A stretch of 64,000 nucleotides of DNA from Cheilinus undulatus (lineage: Eukaryota > Chordata > Actinopteri > Labriformes > Labridae): NCBI RefSeq assembly GCF_018320785.1, contig NC_054888.1, positions 22,212,438 through 22,276,437 on the forward strand, in the 5' to 3' direction. This document shows positions 1-12,700 of the stretch, piece by piece (the first letter of the stretch is position 1; the number at the start of each line of letters is the position of its first letter). Under the pieces are notes generated by a model that saw only the letters and a list, made by a program, of their open reading frames with translations, was not told the DNA's origin and searched no databases. The position numbers were made by a program, and so were the translations under genes.

Positions 1-159
1 CAGGGTTGGTTAGGTCAGGTTGGGTTTGGTAGGTTAAGTAGGGCAGCTTAGTTTAGGCCAGGTCAGTCAGGTTGAGCAGTCCCGGGAGAAGGGCCTCTGA
101 ATGAGAGTTGACCATAAACCTGATGGTCTTTTGGATGCTGAGCGTAGCTTAATGAGAAT
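1..159. other. non-coding, GGTTAGGT-like low complexity at the edge
   Basis: The first ~95 bases are a loose repetition of GGTTAGG/TCAGGTT words; no gene or known element is visible in the rest. Confidence 0.4.
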
Positions 160-246
160 AAAAGTGATTTTTTTGGCTGTGGTATCTGGCTGCAACATAA
201 CAAAATTGAAAGAAGTCGAGGGGGTCTGAATACTTTCTGCATGCAC
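160..246 (+). mobile_element. Tc1/mariner terminal fragment
   Basis: The stretch ends with GGTCTGAATACTTTCTGCAT, a word typical of the terminal part of a Tc1-like element common in fish genomes. Only ~85 bases are recognisable and no transposase remains. The family assignment rests on recalled resemblance. Confidence 0.5.
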
Positions 247-904
247 TCTTTAGTATTTAAGCCCCAAAGTTTGATATCAGCCAGGTTCTAACATCATTTA
301 ACAGACCATTTCCCACAGTGAACTACCATTCTTCAGTCCAAGTGTCTGGGTGCAGGGGGAGGTCTTTGGGGGGGCAGCCCAACAAAGTGCATTGAGATCA
401 GGAAACACAGATGGCCTCAGCAAATGAGCTGTGACCTGAGGCCGCCGAGAGCTGAGAATCCCGTGAGCAGAGTGTGGGATGTGAGCCTTGCAAAGAACAG
501 GGGGTGGGAGGGGGGTCCGAGTGGGTCAGTGTATGTGGAAGTCTCAGACTACCAGGGTTACACAGAGAGCGAAAGTGAGTGTGCATAATCCTCAAAGACA
601 AAGTCTGTGCTCAGAGATGGTGTAAAAGTAGGTCACGTTTTTATTGCCTTTAATTATGTTTTGCCAAAGAGGGTTTCGATTACAGAGGAGGGGGCTTTAG
701 GGATGGATAGAGAGGAGTCCCCTGAGTAAAAGGCTGCAAAGTGAATACAAACACAACACATGTGAGTGAACACTGGCACGGACAGTAGCTCTGAGTCCAA
801 ACAGAAACACTGAGATGATGAACATGTACAGGATGCGTAGTTTCACTCGGTTTGTGTTCATTGGAAAAGTCAGTCAAGACTTTGGGAAGCTGGAGGAATC
901 TGGC
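247..904. other. no feature recognised
   Basis: Unique-looking non-coding sequence. The two short minus-strand open frames here (near 398-601 and 680-877) show no domain, codon bias or splice context suggesting a gene. Confidence 0.5.
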
Positions 905-2985
905 ACCAAAACATGCTTTTGCTAAGTTTATATAGGCATATATATCAGCATGTATGAGCTTTACATTTTGGCCTATATCGGCCTAAATCTGTTGGAAAAA
1001 TTTGTCTATATGGGTGAAAAAATCAGCCTGTACTGCTTTGAATTTCAGTCTATAGTATCCTTTACCAGATCTATCTCTCTGCCTATATGGGCTTGAAACA
1101 TTGGCCCATTCTGGCTCTAAATAGTGATCTATATCGGCCTATATGTGCTCTAAATGTCAAACGATAGAATCTATAAATAGTGAGCTAAATTGGGTGTAAA
1201 TAAGAAATTATATTGGCTGTATATTTCAGTCTATATCGGCTGTAGACATCAGCCTTTGTCTGCTTTAAATATCAGCCTTGATGGGCTGTAAATATTGCCC
1301 TAAATCAGCTGGTATTATTGTACACACTATGGGCTATTAATATTGGCACACATCCTCCTTTACCAGCCCTACATCTCAGTTTTTATGGGCTTTAAATATT
1401 GACCTATTCTGGGTTAAAATATTGATCTATACCAGCCTATATGTGCTCTAAATCTCGAACTATATCAACAGTAAACAGTGGCCTAAATTGGCTGCAAATA
1501 TCAACTCATACTTGTCGTAAAAATCCCTCTATATTGGCTGTAGATACCAGTGTATGTCTGCTATATATTTGCCTTGATTGGCAGAAAGTATTGCTTTATA
1601 TCAGCTATATATAGCAGCTTTTCCAAGCTGTAAATATTGGCTTAAAGAGGCTGTAAATATTGATCTATATTGGCCTATGTGTGCTCTAAATGTCAGATGA
1701 TAGAATCTGTAAATAGTGAGCTAAATTGGGTGTAAATATGAACTTCCAGTGACTTTATATTTCAGTCTGTATCAGCTGTAGACACCAGCCGATGTCTGCT
1801 ATAAATCTTGGCCACAATGGGCTGTAAATATTGCCTCAATCAGCTGATTTATGGTACACACTATGAGCTAGAAATATTGGCCTACATCCTCCATTACCAG
1901 CCCTACATCTCAGCCTTTATGGGCTTTAAATATTGACCTATTCTGGGTTAAAATATTGATCTATATCAGCCTACATGTGCTCTAAATGTTGAACTATATC
2001 AATGGTGAACAGTGGCCTAAATTGACTGCAAATATCAACTTATACTGGCCATAAATATTGCTCTATATTGGCTGTAAATATCAGAGTATGTCTGCTATAT
2101 ATTTGCCTTGATTGGCATAAAATATCGCCTTATATCAGTTGTATATATCAGCTTTTATGGGCAGTAAATATTGATCTATTCTGGACCTATATTTGAGACA
2201 ATAATATAATTGTAAATAGTGAGCTAAATTGGGTGTAAATAAGAACTTACATCGGTTATATATTTCAGTCTATATTGGCTATAGACATCAGCCTTTGTCT
2301 GCTATAAATATTGGCCTTGATGGGTTGTAAATATTGCCTTAAATCAGCAAGGATTATTGCACACACTTTGGGCTATAAATATTGACCTACATCATCCTTT
2401 ACCAGCCCTACATCTCAGCCTTTATGTGCTTAAATATCAGTCTATATCAGCCTATATGTGCCCTAAATGTCAAACTGTATCAACTGTAAACTGTGGCCTA
2501 AATTGGGTGTAAATAAGAACTTACACTGGCTGTATATTTCAGTCTGTATCGACTGGAGATATCAGCCTATGTCTGCTAAAAATATTGGCCTTAATGGGCT
2601 ATAATTATTGCCTAATATCAGTTGACTTTGTTGTACATATCAGTTTTTAAGGAATGTAAATATCGATCTATATTGGCCTATATGTGCTCTTGATGTGGTA
2701 AGTAGTGAGCTAAATTAGGTGTAAATATGAACTTGCATTGGCTGTATATTTCAGTCTATATCGGCTGTAGACATCAGCCTATGTCTGCTTTAAATATCGG
2801 TCTTGACGAGCTGTAAATATTAAACTTTATGGACTGTAGATATTAGCCAACATTGACCATAAAGTGAAGCTCATACTGGCCATAAATATCAACTGTACAT
2901 ATCAACCTTTAGAAGATGCAGATATTGGCCTTAATTGCCTGAAAATAACAGCCTATATGGGCTGTAAATAGCATACATCAACACA
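905..2985. repeat. higher-order satellite array
   Basis: About 2.1 kb of diverged subunits of roughly 28-30 bp built on words such as CTGTAAATAT and CAGCCTATAT. A higher-order period is visible: the word GTGAGCTAAAT recurs near 1180, 1716, 2219 and 2705 (spacings 536, 503, 486), and CCAGCCCTACATCTCAG recurs near 1362, 1897 and 2401. The array therefore carries about four ~0.5-kb higher-order units, each made of many short subunits. No open frame runs through it. Confidence 0.85.
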
Positions 2986-4137
2986 CAACAGCTGATATTC
3001 AAACATTAGATAGAGTATTGTCATTGGCAGCCAAAAAAACGTGGTCAGGACTTCAGCAATTACAAAAAAAGTCCACCACAAAAGCTCAGAGTTAAAGTAT
3101 CCCTCTTTTGTCCTTGAACAGAGTCACAAACTTACTGCAATCCAGCTAAAGAGGACTCATAGAGAGAAGAGAGACAGACGAGGGTCTGGATTTTAAATAT
3201 TTCTTTCTGAAACACTGCAGAGCTGTGGTTGGACTTTGTTCCGTGTAAAAATGAGACGTGCACGATGACTCACCGTAAGCGTGGGTGGCTACAGGTGCAC
3301 CTTGTCAGTGATGTATGGCTTGATTAAACCCTAAAAGAAAGCTGTGAGGAAGCTGGTAAAGTCATTACAAACCCATCAGGGTAATATGATTTAACAGCGT
3401 TAGCCAGCGGTCGTATGATGATATTTTAAAGACTCATGTTAGCTTGTTGGAATGGGAGCCAAAGACGATGACATTCTCAGAGACAATAACCAGGACACGG
3501 CTTCATCCTTCAGCGAATACTTTATGGTTTCGTGAATCCAATCAGATGGATAGATAGATGGACAGATGTACCAGCGACGTGCTAAAGACCTCCACACTTG
3601 CCTCTCTGGTTAAATCTCAGCACCTCAGACTTGGTAGATAGCCAATGATAGCTTGGGGGAGAGGTGGAAAAAGATAGCGTATGGTTTTTTTGGCTTCCCT
3701 CAACTAAACTCCAGATAAGACATTTTGCTCACGATGCTTTTATTAGGACTGAAAGTCTGCTGCAGTCAACTTCCTGTCTTTGACCCCAGCGTCTTCTCTG
3801 CTTCCATAGAACAGGAAAATATTATCTCCCAGACATAACGTGTCGCACTGTAAGTCTTTGGAAAGAACCCTTCCTCTTGTTGTGAGTGGTCCAGTCAGAC
3901 CCAGACACATATCTTAGGCAGACTCTGGGTTTTCCTCCTAAAGGATGTGTGTATTTCCAGAGAAACAAGGTGACGAAGCCTCTTCAAGGTTTAACTGGAC
4001 GTTTTTAGGAAAACGTGTGAAATTCACCAACAGTCTGCAGTTTAATCCAAGAATAGCATTCAATTCTAGCAGCTGACCTGAGGAGATATTTTCAGATGGC
4101 CACCTAACATCCACTGTTTCCCCCAGGTTTGATACAA
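2986..4137. other. no feature recognised
   Basis: Non-coding; only a short GATAGATAGATGGACAGATG tract near 3548 stands out. Confidence 0.4.
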
Positions 4138-4925
4138 CCCAATTTCCAAAAAAATTGGGATGCTGGGAAAACTGAAATAAAACAACAGAAGGGTAAAGTT
4201 CATAACCAAACCTAAGAAACCTGATTCAACAACATTTAATAACGCAGAGTAAACAGTCTGCCTCCGTGAAAACATTCTAACACGGCAAGCAAAGCTTAAC
4301 AGGGCTACATAGCTAATGTAGCAAAAGCTAAGCTCACAAAACAGCTACCAGTCTACGTTATCTATGTAGCTGAAGTCAACTTAGCTACCTTTGCTTAAAC
4401 TTGCATTGAAAAAGCAAATTTTGCGACATTGACTTATGTCGCAACATTTCTTCATAGCTAGCATAGCTATGTTAGCTTTAGCCTAAGCTAACGAAACTAA
4501 TGCGAGCTACAGCTCATGTTACTACATCCACAAAGGGTCTTTACATTATTCCATCCTGGATTAGATCTCTAACTTTGATCTTTGAAATGTCACTTAGTCT
4601 GTAATGTTTGCAGTGTAGGTATCTAATGAATGAAACTGCCAGACTTTCTTTATGAATAAAGTTGAATTTTTTTTTTAAATATCAAAAACTGGAAATCGAT
4701 TCACCGACAAATCATGGCACTTCCTGTCTCAGATATATGGCGTCTCAGATGAACCGTCTGCAGCAAAGACTGTGTAAAAAAATATTAGCTCATTTGGAAT
4801 TTGATGGCAGCAATATGTCTTTAAAAAGTTGGGATGGGGTACAAAAGGCTGGAAAAGTTAGTGGTACTAATGAAAAATAGCTAAAGGAGCATTTTCCAAC
4901 TATTTAGTTTAATTGGAGACGGGTC
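4138..4925 (+). mobile_element. decayed Tc1-like transposon end, interrupted by AGCTA repeat
   Basis: The left tip (ACCCAATTTCCAAAAAAATT at 4137) matches the common teleost Tc1-like terminus. After ~60 bases the match stops. The element resumes at about 4760-4925 with its subterminal sequence (ATTAGCTCATTTGGAATTTG, then AAAAGTTGGGATGGGG and GGCTGGAAAAGTTAGTGG). About 500 bases containing an AGCTA-rich repeat lie between. No transposase coding remains. Confidence 0.65.
4275..4520. repeat. AGCTA-rich satellite block, locus 1
   Basis: Repeated words GCTACATAGCTAATGTAGC, AAGCTAAGCTCACAAA and TTAGCTACCTTTGC. The block is introduced by AACATTCTAACACGGCAAG, a leader also present at 25803 ahead of the largest array of this family. 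Confidence 0.65.
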
Positions 4926-5439
4926 TGTCTCATGGCTTGGTCCAACTATGACTTTTGGCTGTGCTGATCCAAATGAACTTTTTTTGTCACCAGTTTGGCC
5001 GCATGGGGCTACGTCAGGCTGCACCCAGGATAGAGTGGGGCCCAAGCACGCCACAGTGACTTCACAGCAATTTGACAACATTTGAAGACACCTGGCAGAC
5101 ATGTTTAAGTAGCAACTGCTCCACCAAATTTTGAAATACCTGCTGGATTTCGAAAAAAAGAAGAAGGAAATTTGGAGTAAAAACAATGGCCAACTCTTGA
5201 ACTTACTAAACTACAGCTATTAAACGTCATCGACTCAAAACAACGCGTTACCAGCTCTAGAATGGGGTGGCTTGGTTGTGATGGAAAACTGGCAACCCAG
5301 GGGCCACATACGGCCCTCCACTTCACTCAGTGCAGCCCCCATCATCAGTTTCAAATACCAAACACCAATAAATTACAGACTTTTAGAAAGAAAAGGAAAT
5401 AAAAAACCTGCCATAAAACACAGAAACAGAGACATCTTT
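4926..5439. other. no feature recognised
   Basis: Non-coding. The two overlapping minus-strand frames (4881-5326) partly read through transposon-derived sequence and have no recognisable domain. Confidence 0.4.
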
Positions 5440-6010
5440 TTTTGAGTCTTTCACTGCAGATATATGGTCAGTTCTTTTATTTAGTCCTGTGATTTGATTT
5501 AAAAAATTGGAGATGTGCTATCAATTTATTTCTATTTATTACATTTTTATCTTGTTTTTATTTTATTTATCTATTTATTCATTCTGAAAATAATTTATCA
5601 ACCTCTTGATTTATTTTCTTTTATATTTTGATTAGATTTTTAAAATCTACTTAGAATTTTTTATTTTACTCTTCTTTATTTTTTTCTGATTCTTTTAGTT
5701 TTTAATTTAATCAAAATATTTTAAAGGTTTTATTTTCTAAACTTTTTCTTTATAAACTTTTTATGTTTTTTTTATTTTAATTTACTATGGATTCATTTTT
5801 AATATTTGTTATTGTTACTTTTTTATTGGATAGAAAATGAAAATAATTCACTAACTTCATTCCTTATTTTTTAATTTTTTTATTTATTCAAAATGTACTG
5901 TATTTATTTTACTAATCTTTTTATTTATTTATTTATTTCATTTTTTTATGCAGTTTTTGATTCAGTTATTTCTGTTCTTTTTATCTTTTTTAGTACTTTC
6001 ATTAGCTGCA
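5440..6010. repeat. AT-rich low-complexity tract
   Basis: Strongly biased to T and A with many TTTATTTATT and TTTTTATTTT words; no stable period. Confidence 0.75.
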
Positions 6011-6149
6011 AGTGTTTCTGTAAAACTTTTTCACATGCATTACTAAATGCACTTCTAAAAAAATAAATACACAAGTAAAATAACAAGTCATTATCACATT
6101 CACTGCATTCAAAGAACAGCTTGAAATTTATTTAATCCTGCGTTTCATT

Positions 6150-6412
6150 AAAAGAACCATCAAAGCTGTATCATGCAAAGAAGAAGCCATATGTGAGCGT
6201 AATCCAGAAAAACCACGGTTCTTCTCTGAACCCAAGCTCATTTAAAATGAACTGAGGATAAATGGAAAACTGTTCTGTGGTCATATGATTTAAAATTTGA
6301 CATTCTTTTTGGAAACTATGCCGCAGAACAGGAACCATCAGTAGAAGAGTCTGGGTGCTGCACCGACCTGCCTGCAGTCTAGACCTTCCTCCAGTAGAAA
6401 GCATTTGGCTCA
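6150..6412 (+). pseudogene. Tc1-like transposase remnant (internally deleted)
   Basis: Translating the plus strand in broken frames gives the Tc1 DDE-region signatures YHAKKKPYV, AHLK-TED-WKTVLWS and ILFGN. The sequence then jumps directly to the VRVLH-PACSLDLPPVE-like region near the transposase C-terminus. The catalytic middle is missing, so this is a dead fragment. In Tc1 elements the protein cuts and pastes DNA at TA sites. Confidence 0.75.
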
Positions 6413-7424
6413 ATAAAAAGAAACTGAAGCTTTTTTACTGCTTCCACCTGCACACACTTGCTCTACCTTCTATATGAAGCCCCTTTTCCCTCGGCAACAT
6501 TCCCTCCAAAACCCCAAACCCACTGCTGAACCCAAACCCTTAACCAGACCGCTAGCAGTCAAACAGCCTCTCCGACCACAGAAACTCCAGCAGCTATATA
6601 ATATGTCAGAGTTCGTCCAGTTCAGATGAATCCAGCAGCATAATGTGGTGAAGGACATAATAAGAGATTTCTACTTCCCTTTAAGCCTCGAAGCGCTGCC
6701 TTGCTGTGTTTAGCAACATTAAGATGCTTACTTCAGACAAAATCAGGTTTTTCCCAAACATCTCCATCATATCCTCAAACAGCAGATGTTTTAAATAACC
6801 TCTCCTTCCTTATTGATGTGTCAAGATTTCCTGCTCTCATTGCAGGAGGACTTCGTGGCTGCATCAGCATCACGTTTCATCGCCAAACGTCAAACACAGC
6901 TTCAACAACACCTTCAACCATCTTCAACCGGGAGAATTAACCATCCAAAGTCGACGCCTCGGCCAAATCAGCCTCAGCTGTGCGTCTGTGTCTGATTAGT
7001 TTTTACCTGCAGCATGTTTATGAGCTGCTGCTTTGTGCTGTGCTAATCTACACACTTTCAGACAAATGCATCGAGAGAAGTGTTTTCAAATCCCTGTATT
7101 CATATGATCCCCGTTGTCATGCCGTATCAGGTAACAGAGAGCAGAGCGGTGCTGACACTGCAGATTCGCTGCCATCGCTGGAGTGTTTTTGAAGCAGCTG
7201 GAAACACAGGCTCTGCTCTGAATTAGAAGATGACATAATTGATTTGAATCAGTGGTTTTCTACGGATATAATATTTTTAAATGTCGTGTTGCTAAACTCA
7301 AAACTGGTTTGGATCAGAGAGGTTTTGGTTTGATCATCACAGGGAGACAAATGTAGAAGTAGGACAAAAACAAGAGGAGTCTGAATCTGTGAATATGCTG
7401 CTCTAAAATCTCTGTAAAAACAGG
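6413..7424. other. no feature recognised
   Basis: Unique-looking non-coding sequence. Short open frames at 6701-6995 and 6980-7192 lack any family resemblance. Confidence 0.4.
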
Positions 7425-7500
7425 TCACTGCATCCATGGTTTCCAAAGAATTTTGTTTCATGTGACCACAGAACAGTTTTCCATGTTGCCTCAGTTACTT
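7425..7500 (-). mobile_element. Tc1-like transposase fragment
   Basis: The reverse strand reads WKTVLWSHETKFFGNHG, the same transposase segment as at 6245 and 9935. Only ~75 bases are kept. Confidence 0.7.
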
Positions 7501-7992
7501 TTAGTGATTTTGAGAACAGAATCTTGCCTATTTTAATAGAAATGTAACAATTGATGTATTTTGATACATTCATTTGTTGATTAGTAATCCAATCAGATCG
7601 TAAGAAAGTCAAAACATCAATGCTTCTATTTTGAAATCCCCCCTGAATACTTGTTGACAGTTTCTGCCCAGGCAGCATTCTAAACAAGCTAGCATTAGCA
7701 GCAGTTATTTAAACTTTACTGAGAGTGAGAGGATTTTCACTCATCACTCAGCTTTATCAACATATATCAGACAGAGATGACACCAGGGCAGGTCTCTTGC
7801 ATATTTATTGGTATACAAGCGTCGTATGAGATCATGCAACACTCTCATCTCAGTTTGGCTGAAGCAGCACGAGTGTTGTCTGATACAGGCTCTACAGATA
7901 AACCGAGAGGAAAAACTCACTGCTGCATGCCTCCTTTGTCATTTGATTCATCTGAACACGCCCACTTAGGAGAATTACGATCCTCTCAAACT

Positions 7993-8455
7993 TTAAAGAT
8001 CACATATTTTCCCCTTTTAAGACAAATTTATGTTGGTCTCAGAGGTTCCCATAACATGCCTGTGAAGTCTGTCGTTGAAAAACACACCTGTGTTTGATTT
8101 TTGTATGTCTAAAGACCCCTCTGTTTCAGCCCTGCTCAGAACGAGCTGTCTGTGGCTTTAAATGTTGACAGCTGTCTGACTCCGCCCCATAACTCCGCCT
8201 CTCTCCGGAAATGGATGTGGCCTAATTCCTCCAGGGGAGGTGGGCGGAACTTTCTTCCAGGCAAAGTGGGCCAACCAAACCTGGGGGCGGGGCTAACTCC
8301 CCACATGACATCATGAGGGGAAAACAGCTCGCTTCAGTACACATTTTCTGAAAGCTGGAGAAGGGGGGGTTCTGATTCTTTGCGAGATGGCCAGGGCACT
8401 TATTTTCTAAAAAAAAACTTTAAAAAGTTTATTTTGCATAATATGTGACCTTTAA
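7993..8455. mobile_element. TTAA-flanked MITE, copy 1
   Basis: The left end TTAAAGATCACATATTTTCC and the right end GCATAATATGTGACCTTTAA form imperfect terminal inverted repeats, each starting at TTAA. The whole 463 bases align with 47334-47821, including CTCAGAACGAGCTGT, AAATGGATGTGGC and CATGACATCATGAGGGGAAA. The TTAA boundary is what piggyBac-type elements use, but no transposase is present and the superfamily is inferred. Confidence 0.85.
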
Positions 8456-8984
8456 AAAATCCTCCAACCTGAATGGAGGAATCATCCGTCTCTCTCTTCA
8501 TCAGCAACCAGAGAAACAATCTTAATGTGACCTGCAACAGTTTAGAGCTAAAAAGTTTCTCTTTCATTTTCTTATTCTGTTCCTAAAAATCCAGGTACTC
8601 CTGATAGCTCTTTCCTGATTCTCTCTCCCATTTATGAGATGTCTTTGTAGTTAAATTCCTGCTGAAAACCCTCCATTTCCTGATGTTGATTTTCAAAATA
8701 AAAGTCTTCAATGCTGCTTAGCATTAAAGGTGACAGACAGGAGTAGGCCGTGTCTATCAACAGATATTTTACTAAACTTCAGCATCGCAACGCCAACAGG
8801 CAGAAGCATTAAACTGTCCCTGCTTTGAGAGAGACAAAGCCACTTATTTTACTCATCCAAGACTAAAGGATCAAAACACACCTTCAGCAGGTAAGATGTT
8901 TGCTCCTGCTGCATCTGGTTGAAGTAAAAACCAGACAAGCACTCCATGAATTAGCCAGATATCTGACCAGCTATTTTTAATTTG
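8456..8984. other. no feature recognised
   Basis: Non-coding sequence without an identified repeat. Confidence 0.4.
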
Positions 8985-9495
8985 AGTCCTAGTTTTAGTC
9001 TTTCAATGAAATGCATTTCTAGTTTTTTTTTTCACATTTTAGTCAATTTTATCCATTTTAGGTTCTGTCTAGTTTTAGTCAACAATAATTCAAAACATTT
9101 TAGTCTAGTTTTAGTCCCTAAAAAGTCCTCACATTTTAGTCTTTACTTTTAGTCCAAGCATTTATTCTCTCTCCTAAATCTGGTACCAAATCATGGTAGT
9201 GTGTTCTCTGCACTCTGTTAAACCTGGGGCCCCTGCTTTCTACAGCTGAGAGGCAGAATAGCTACAGATGCATTGTTTTTTTATTTACTCACAGTGGAGA
9301 AATATCATGGATTTTGACTGTCCAACAAAAACTACATTACACTTTAGTCTAGTTTTAGTCATGTTGACAAATACTAAACTTAGTTTTTCTCAGTTTTAGT
9401 CATCACAGATCTATTTTTGTTAGTCTCAGTGTAGTTTTTGTCCTGAAAAAAAAAGGATGTTGACAAATATTTTTAGTCATAGTTTTAGTCGACGA
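8985..9495. repeat. TTTTAGTC-type degenerate repeat
   Basis: The word AGTTTTAGTC or ATTTTAGTC recurs more than ten times at irregular spacing, with ~170 bases of other sequence in the middle. It ends at TTTTAGTCGACGAAATTTAC. The motif is familiar from dispersed fish repeats. Confidence 0.7.
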
Positions 9496-9934
9496 AATTT
9501 ACACTGCATCTGACCTTTTGGTGCACTCTGGTCAGAGCTGTGCTCTGTGCCAGAGCAGAGAGGCAGAAGTTGGGGAATAAATTTACTGTTTTCTGGTACA
9601 AATTTCTATTATGATGTGTTTCATGACATGTGGGCTACTGTGACTCATAGATTTGGGAAATTTACCTCACAATGAACAGAAACACACAGGATTTTACATC
9701 ATTGTCGAGTTAGGGGGGGCGGGGTTATTCCCCACAGCAACTGGTGATGCCATGGACTCCTATATTTGCCCTGCTTAAATAAAACCAAGCCGGGAACGAG
9801 GAACAACTTTTTAAAGGTCTAAATCCAAAATTCAGTCACACATCAATCCAAACATTTTTACATGTTTACAGCAACCTTTGTCCAACATATCTAGCGCGTT
9901 AAGAAACAAATTTCAGACTTTAAAAATGACTCAG

Positions 9935-10265
9935 AAAAGGTGGAAAACTGTTCTGTGGTCAATTGATCAAAAATTGAAATTCTTTTTGTAAACCACTGAT
10001 CGAGTACCCTGGTTTAAGAGGTTTTAGAGCAGCGTATGCTCCCATCCAGACATGGTGTCTTTCACACACTGATCACAACAGCATGGCTTCAGTCAAAAAT
10101 ATTTGGTGTATGATAAAATGGATAATCCAACAAAGGAGAGCTAGGGTGGCACAAGTGTGGGACAACATTCCTCTCCCAAAGCTCCAGCAGCTGGTCTTTT
10201 CCCTTCCCAGACGAACACAGACTGGTAAACACAGCCCTGTCCCTACTTTATTAAGGTCTTAAATG
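9935..10265 (+). pseudogene. Tc1-like transposase remnant (internally deleted)
   Basis: It starts with the same WKTVLWS-type segment as at 6245, then skips to TTTTAGAGCAGCGTATGCTC and on to the 3' end of the transposase (GGGACAACATTCCTCTCCCA, then CCCAGACGAACACAGACTGG). Several internal deletions and frame breaks show it is inactive. Confidence 0.75.
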
Positions 10266-10998
10266 GGCATGCTTTGATTCATGGGGTTTCAGAGGTTCTG
10301 TGCTCAAACAATACAACACTTTTCCTTTATGCACTACCTGATTACAGTGTGTGGAGAAAGTGTGTGTGTTAATCCAGCTCTAACCACACGGCTGATCCTC
10401 CGCCAAGTGGGTCAGACTCAGCCGAGCAGACAAACACTGATGGAGCTGTATAGGTAGAGGCAGAATGTAGGGAAAGAGGTGAAGAGGAAAAAGAGAGAGG
10501 AGAGGAAAGACTGGTGCATGCGTGTTTATTCACCCCCATTCTGGTGGGAAACTTCCCTCCGCTTTTCTTCGAAGTCTGTTCATATTTTACCGAAGTGAAA
10601 AAAAAAGGAGGTCACAGGCCGCAACAAGGCCGTGGAACGAAAACAAACGTACAGCGCTGAGGTAGGCACATTCAAGGGAAGAGTGGAAATGTATTCTGAA
10701 TGTATGGACGTGTAGGAGGATTTACTGTGAGCGCACGTGCTCACATCTCAACCGCTGCTAGACTCGTCCCAGATGTGAGGCGGTGTGAAGCAGCTGGACA
10801 CCTTCGGAGCCGGTCAGGGGGGCCAAGTCTGCACAAACAAAAGCTACAGTGCTGCGGATCCTCAGGCACTCGTACACACGTGAGCGGACGGAGACACACA
10901 ATGCACATGGCCACACACCGAGTCTTTGTTTGGGGTTTGAAGTATGACTGACTTATGAGCTGACTCGCCTCTAAAACATCTCAAATTACACAATAATC
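10266..10998. other. no feature recognised
   Basis: Non-coding. The 83-codon frame at 10700-10951 has no family resemblance. Confidence 0.4.
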
Positions 10999-11278
10999 CT
11001 CCAGCCAGTGTAGAGTTTAAACAGATTTAGGTAAGGATCTTTAGAAAATTGGAAAGAAATAACCTCCAAAAATGAACATGTCCTAACTTTTAGCATGAGT
11101 GGCAATGGATGGAAAACACAAGCGGTCAAATTTCATAAAAATAAGCAACAATTTATTTTCATTAGAGTGATGCACATCAAGAGTGTTTTTATTATTACTT
11201 GTTAAAATCTGTTTTAAATTATGATCAAAGTCAGCACAGTCTCAGACATCTAACCACAGTGTCAGTGTGTCATCGATG
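10999..11278. repeat. flank unit of GGAT arrays, copy 1
   Basis: The sequence GTTTAAACAGATTTAGGTAA, then GGATCTTTA, then ATGAACATGTCCTAAC, through GTGTCAGTGTGTCATCGATG, recurs in diverged form at 12445-12700 and, shortened, at 14113-14230. Each copy abuts a GGAT-type array. Confidence 0.75.
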
Positions 11279-12432
11279 AGGATGGATGGATGGATGGACA
11301 AATATATGGATGAATGAACGGCAGATGGATGGATGGATGGATGGATGGATGGATGGATGGATGGAAGGATTGATGGATAAATATACGGATGACATATGGA
11401 TGGATGGATGGATGGATAGATAAAAATACGGATGATGGATGGATGGATGATGGATGGATAGACGGATTAATTGATGTATGGATGGATGGATGGATTGATG
11501 GACAAATAAATAGATGGATGGGTAGCTGGTTGGACAAATCTACAGATGGATGGACAGATTGATGGATGGATGGATGGATGGATGGATAAAAATATGGATG
11601 GATGGATGGATGGATGGATGGACAGATGGATGTGTGGTTGGATGGATAAAAATACGGACAGATGGATGGATGGTTAAAAATTGGATCGATGGAGGGATGA
11701 CTGGATGGATGCATGGATGGATAAAAATACAGATGACATATGGATGATGGATGGATTGATGGAAAAATATACGGATGACATATGGATGGATGGATGGATG
11801 GATGGATGGATAAAAATACAGATGATGGATGGATGGATAAAAATACGGATGATGGATGGATGGATGATGGATGGATAGATGGATGATGGATGGATTGATG
11901 GATAAATATACGGATGACATATGGATGGATGGATAGATGGATGGATGGATGGATGGAATGATTGATGGACAGATGGATGGATGGAATGATTGATGGACAG
12001 ATGGATGGATGGATGGATGGATGGATGGATGGATGGATGGATGGATAAAAATTTGAATGGATGGATGGATGGATAAAAATATGAATGGATGGATGGATGG
12101 GTGGATGGATGGATGGATGGATAAAAATACAGATGAATGGAGGGATGATTGGATGGATGGACTGACGGATAAAAATATGGATGGATGGATGGATAAAAAT
12201 ACGTATGATTGATGGACGATTGGATAGATGGACTGATGGATGGATGGATTAATGGACAAATGGATAGATTGATGGATGGACTGACATGGCAGATGGATGG
12301 ATGGATGGGTAGCTGGTTGGACAAATATACAGATGAATGGATTAATGGACAAATGGATAGACTGACGGATGAACTGATGGATGGATGGAGGGGTTGCTGG
12401 TGGGACAAATATACAGGTGGATGGACAAACAT
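11279..12432. repeat. GGAT tetranucleotide-based array 1
   Basis: About 1.15 kb of (GGAT)n interrupted at irregular intervals by ATAAAAATACGGATGATGG-like spacers. Because the period is not a multiple of three and stops are rare, both strands show long artificial frames (MDGW or SIHP repeats); these are not genes. Confidence 0.95.
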
Positions 12433-12444
12433 TGGATGGAAATC

Positions 12445-12700
12445 CTGCAGCCAGATTAACAGATCCAGGTTAGAATCTTTTAAAATTAGCATGTCCTGAT
12501 TTTTGAGCTCCAGTTACTTTGGATGGAAAAACAAAATCATCCAAAATTAACAAAAGTAAGCAATTCTGTTTAGATTGGACTGATTCAAATCAGGAGTGTT
12601 TTCATTGTTGCTAATTACCATCTGATAGCAGTCTAAGACCGAAGCAGTTGCAGTTTCCTACGTCTATCGGCCAACTGTGTCAGTGTGTCATTGATAACAT
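12445..12700. repeat. flank unit of GGAT arrays, copy 2
   Basis: Corresponds to 10999-11278: CAGATCCAGGTTAGAATCTT, then TTAGCATGTCCTGATTTTTG, TTTGGATGGAAAA, and finally GTGTCAGTGTGTCATTGATA. It directly follows array 1. Confidence 0.7.

Noticed and set aside
11540..12492. Long minus-strand frames (270 and 272 codons) made of SIHPSIHP repeats
   Set aside because: They are translations of the GGAT array; a four-base period with few stops opens several frames at once.
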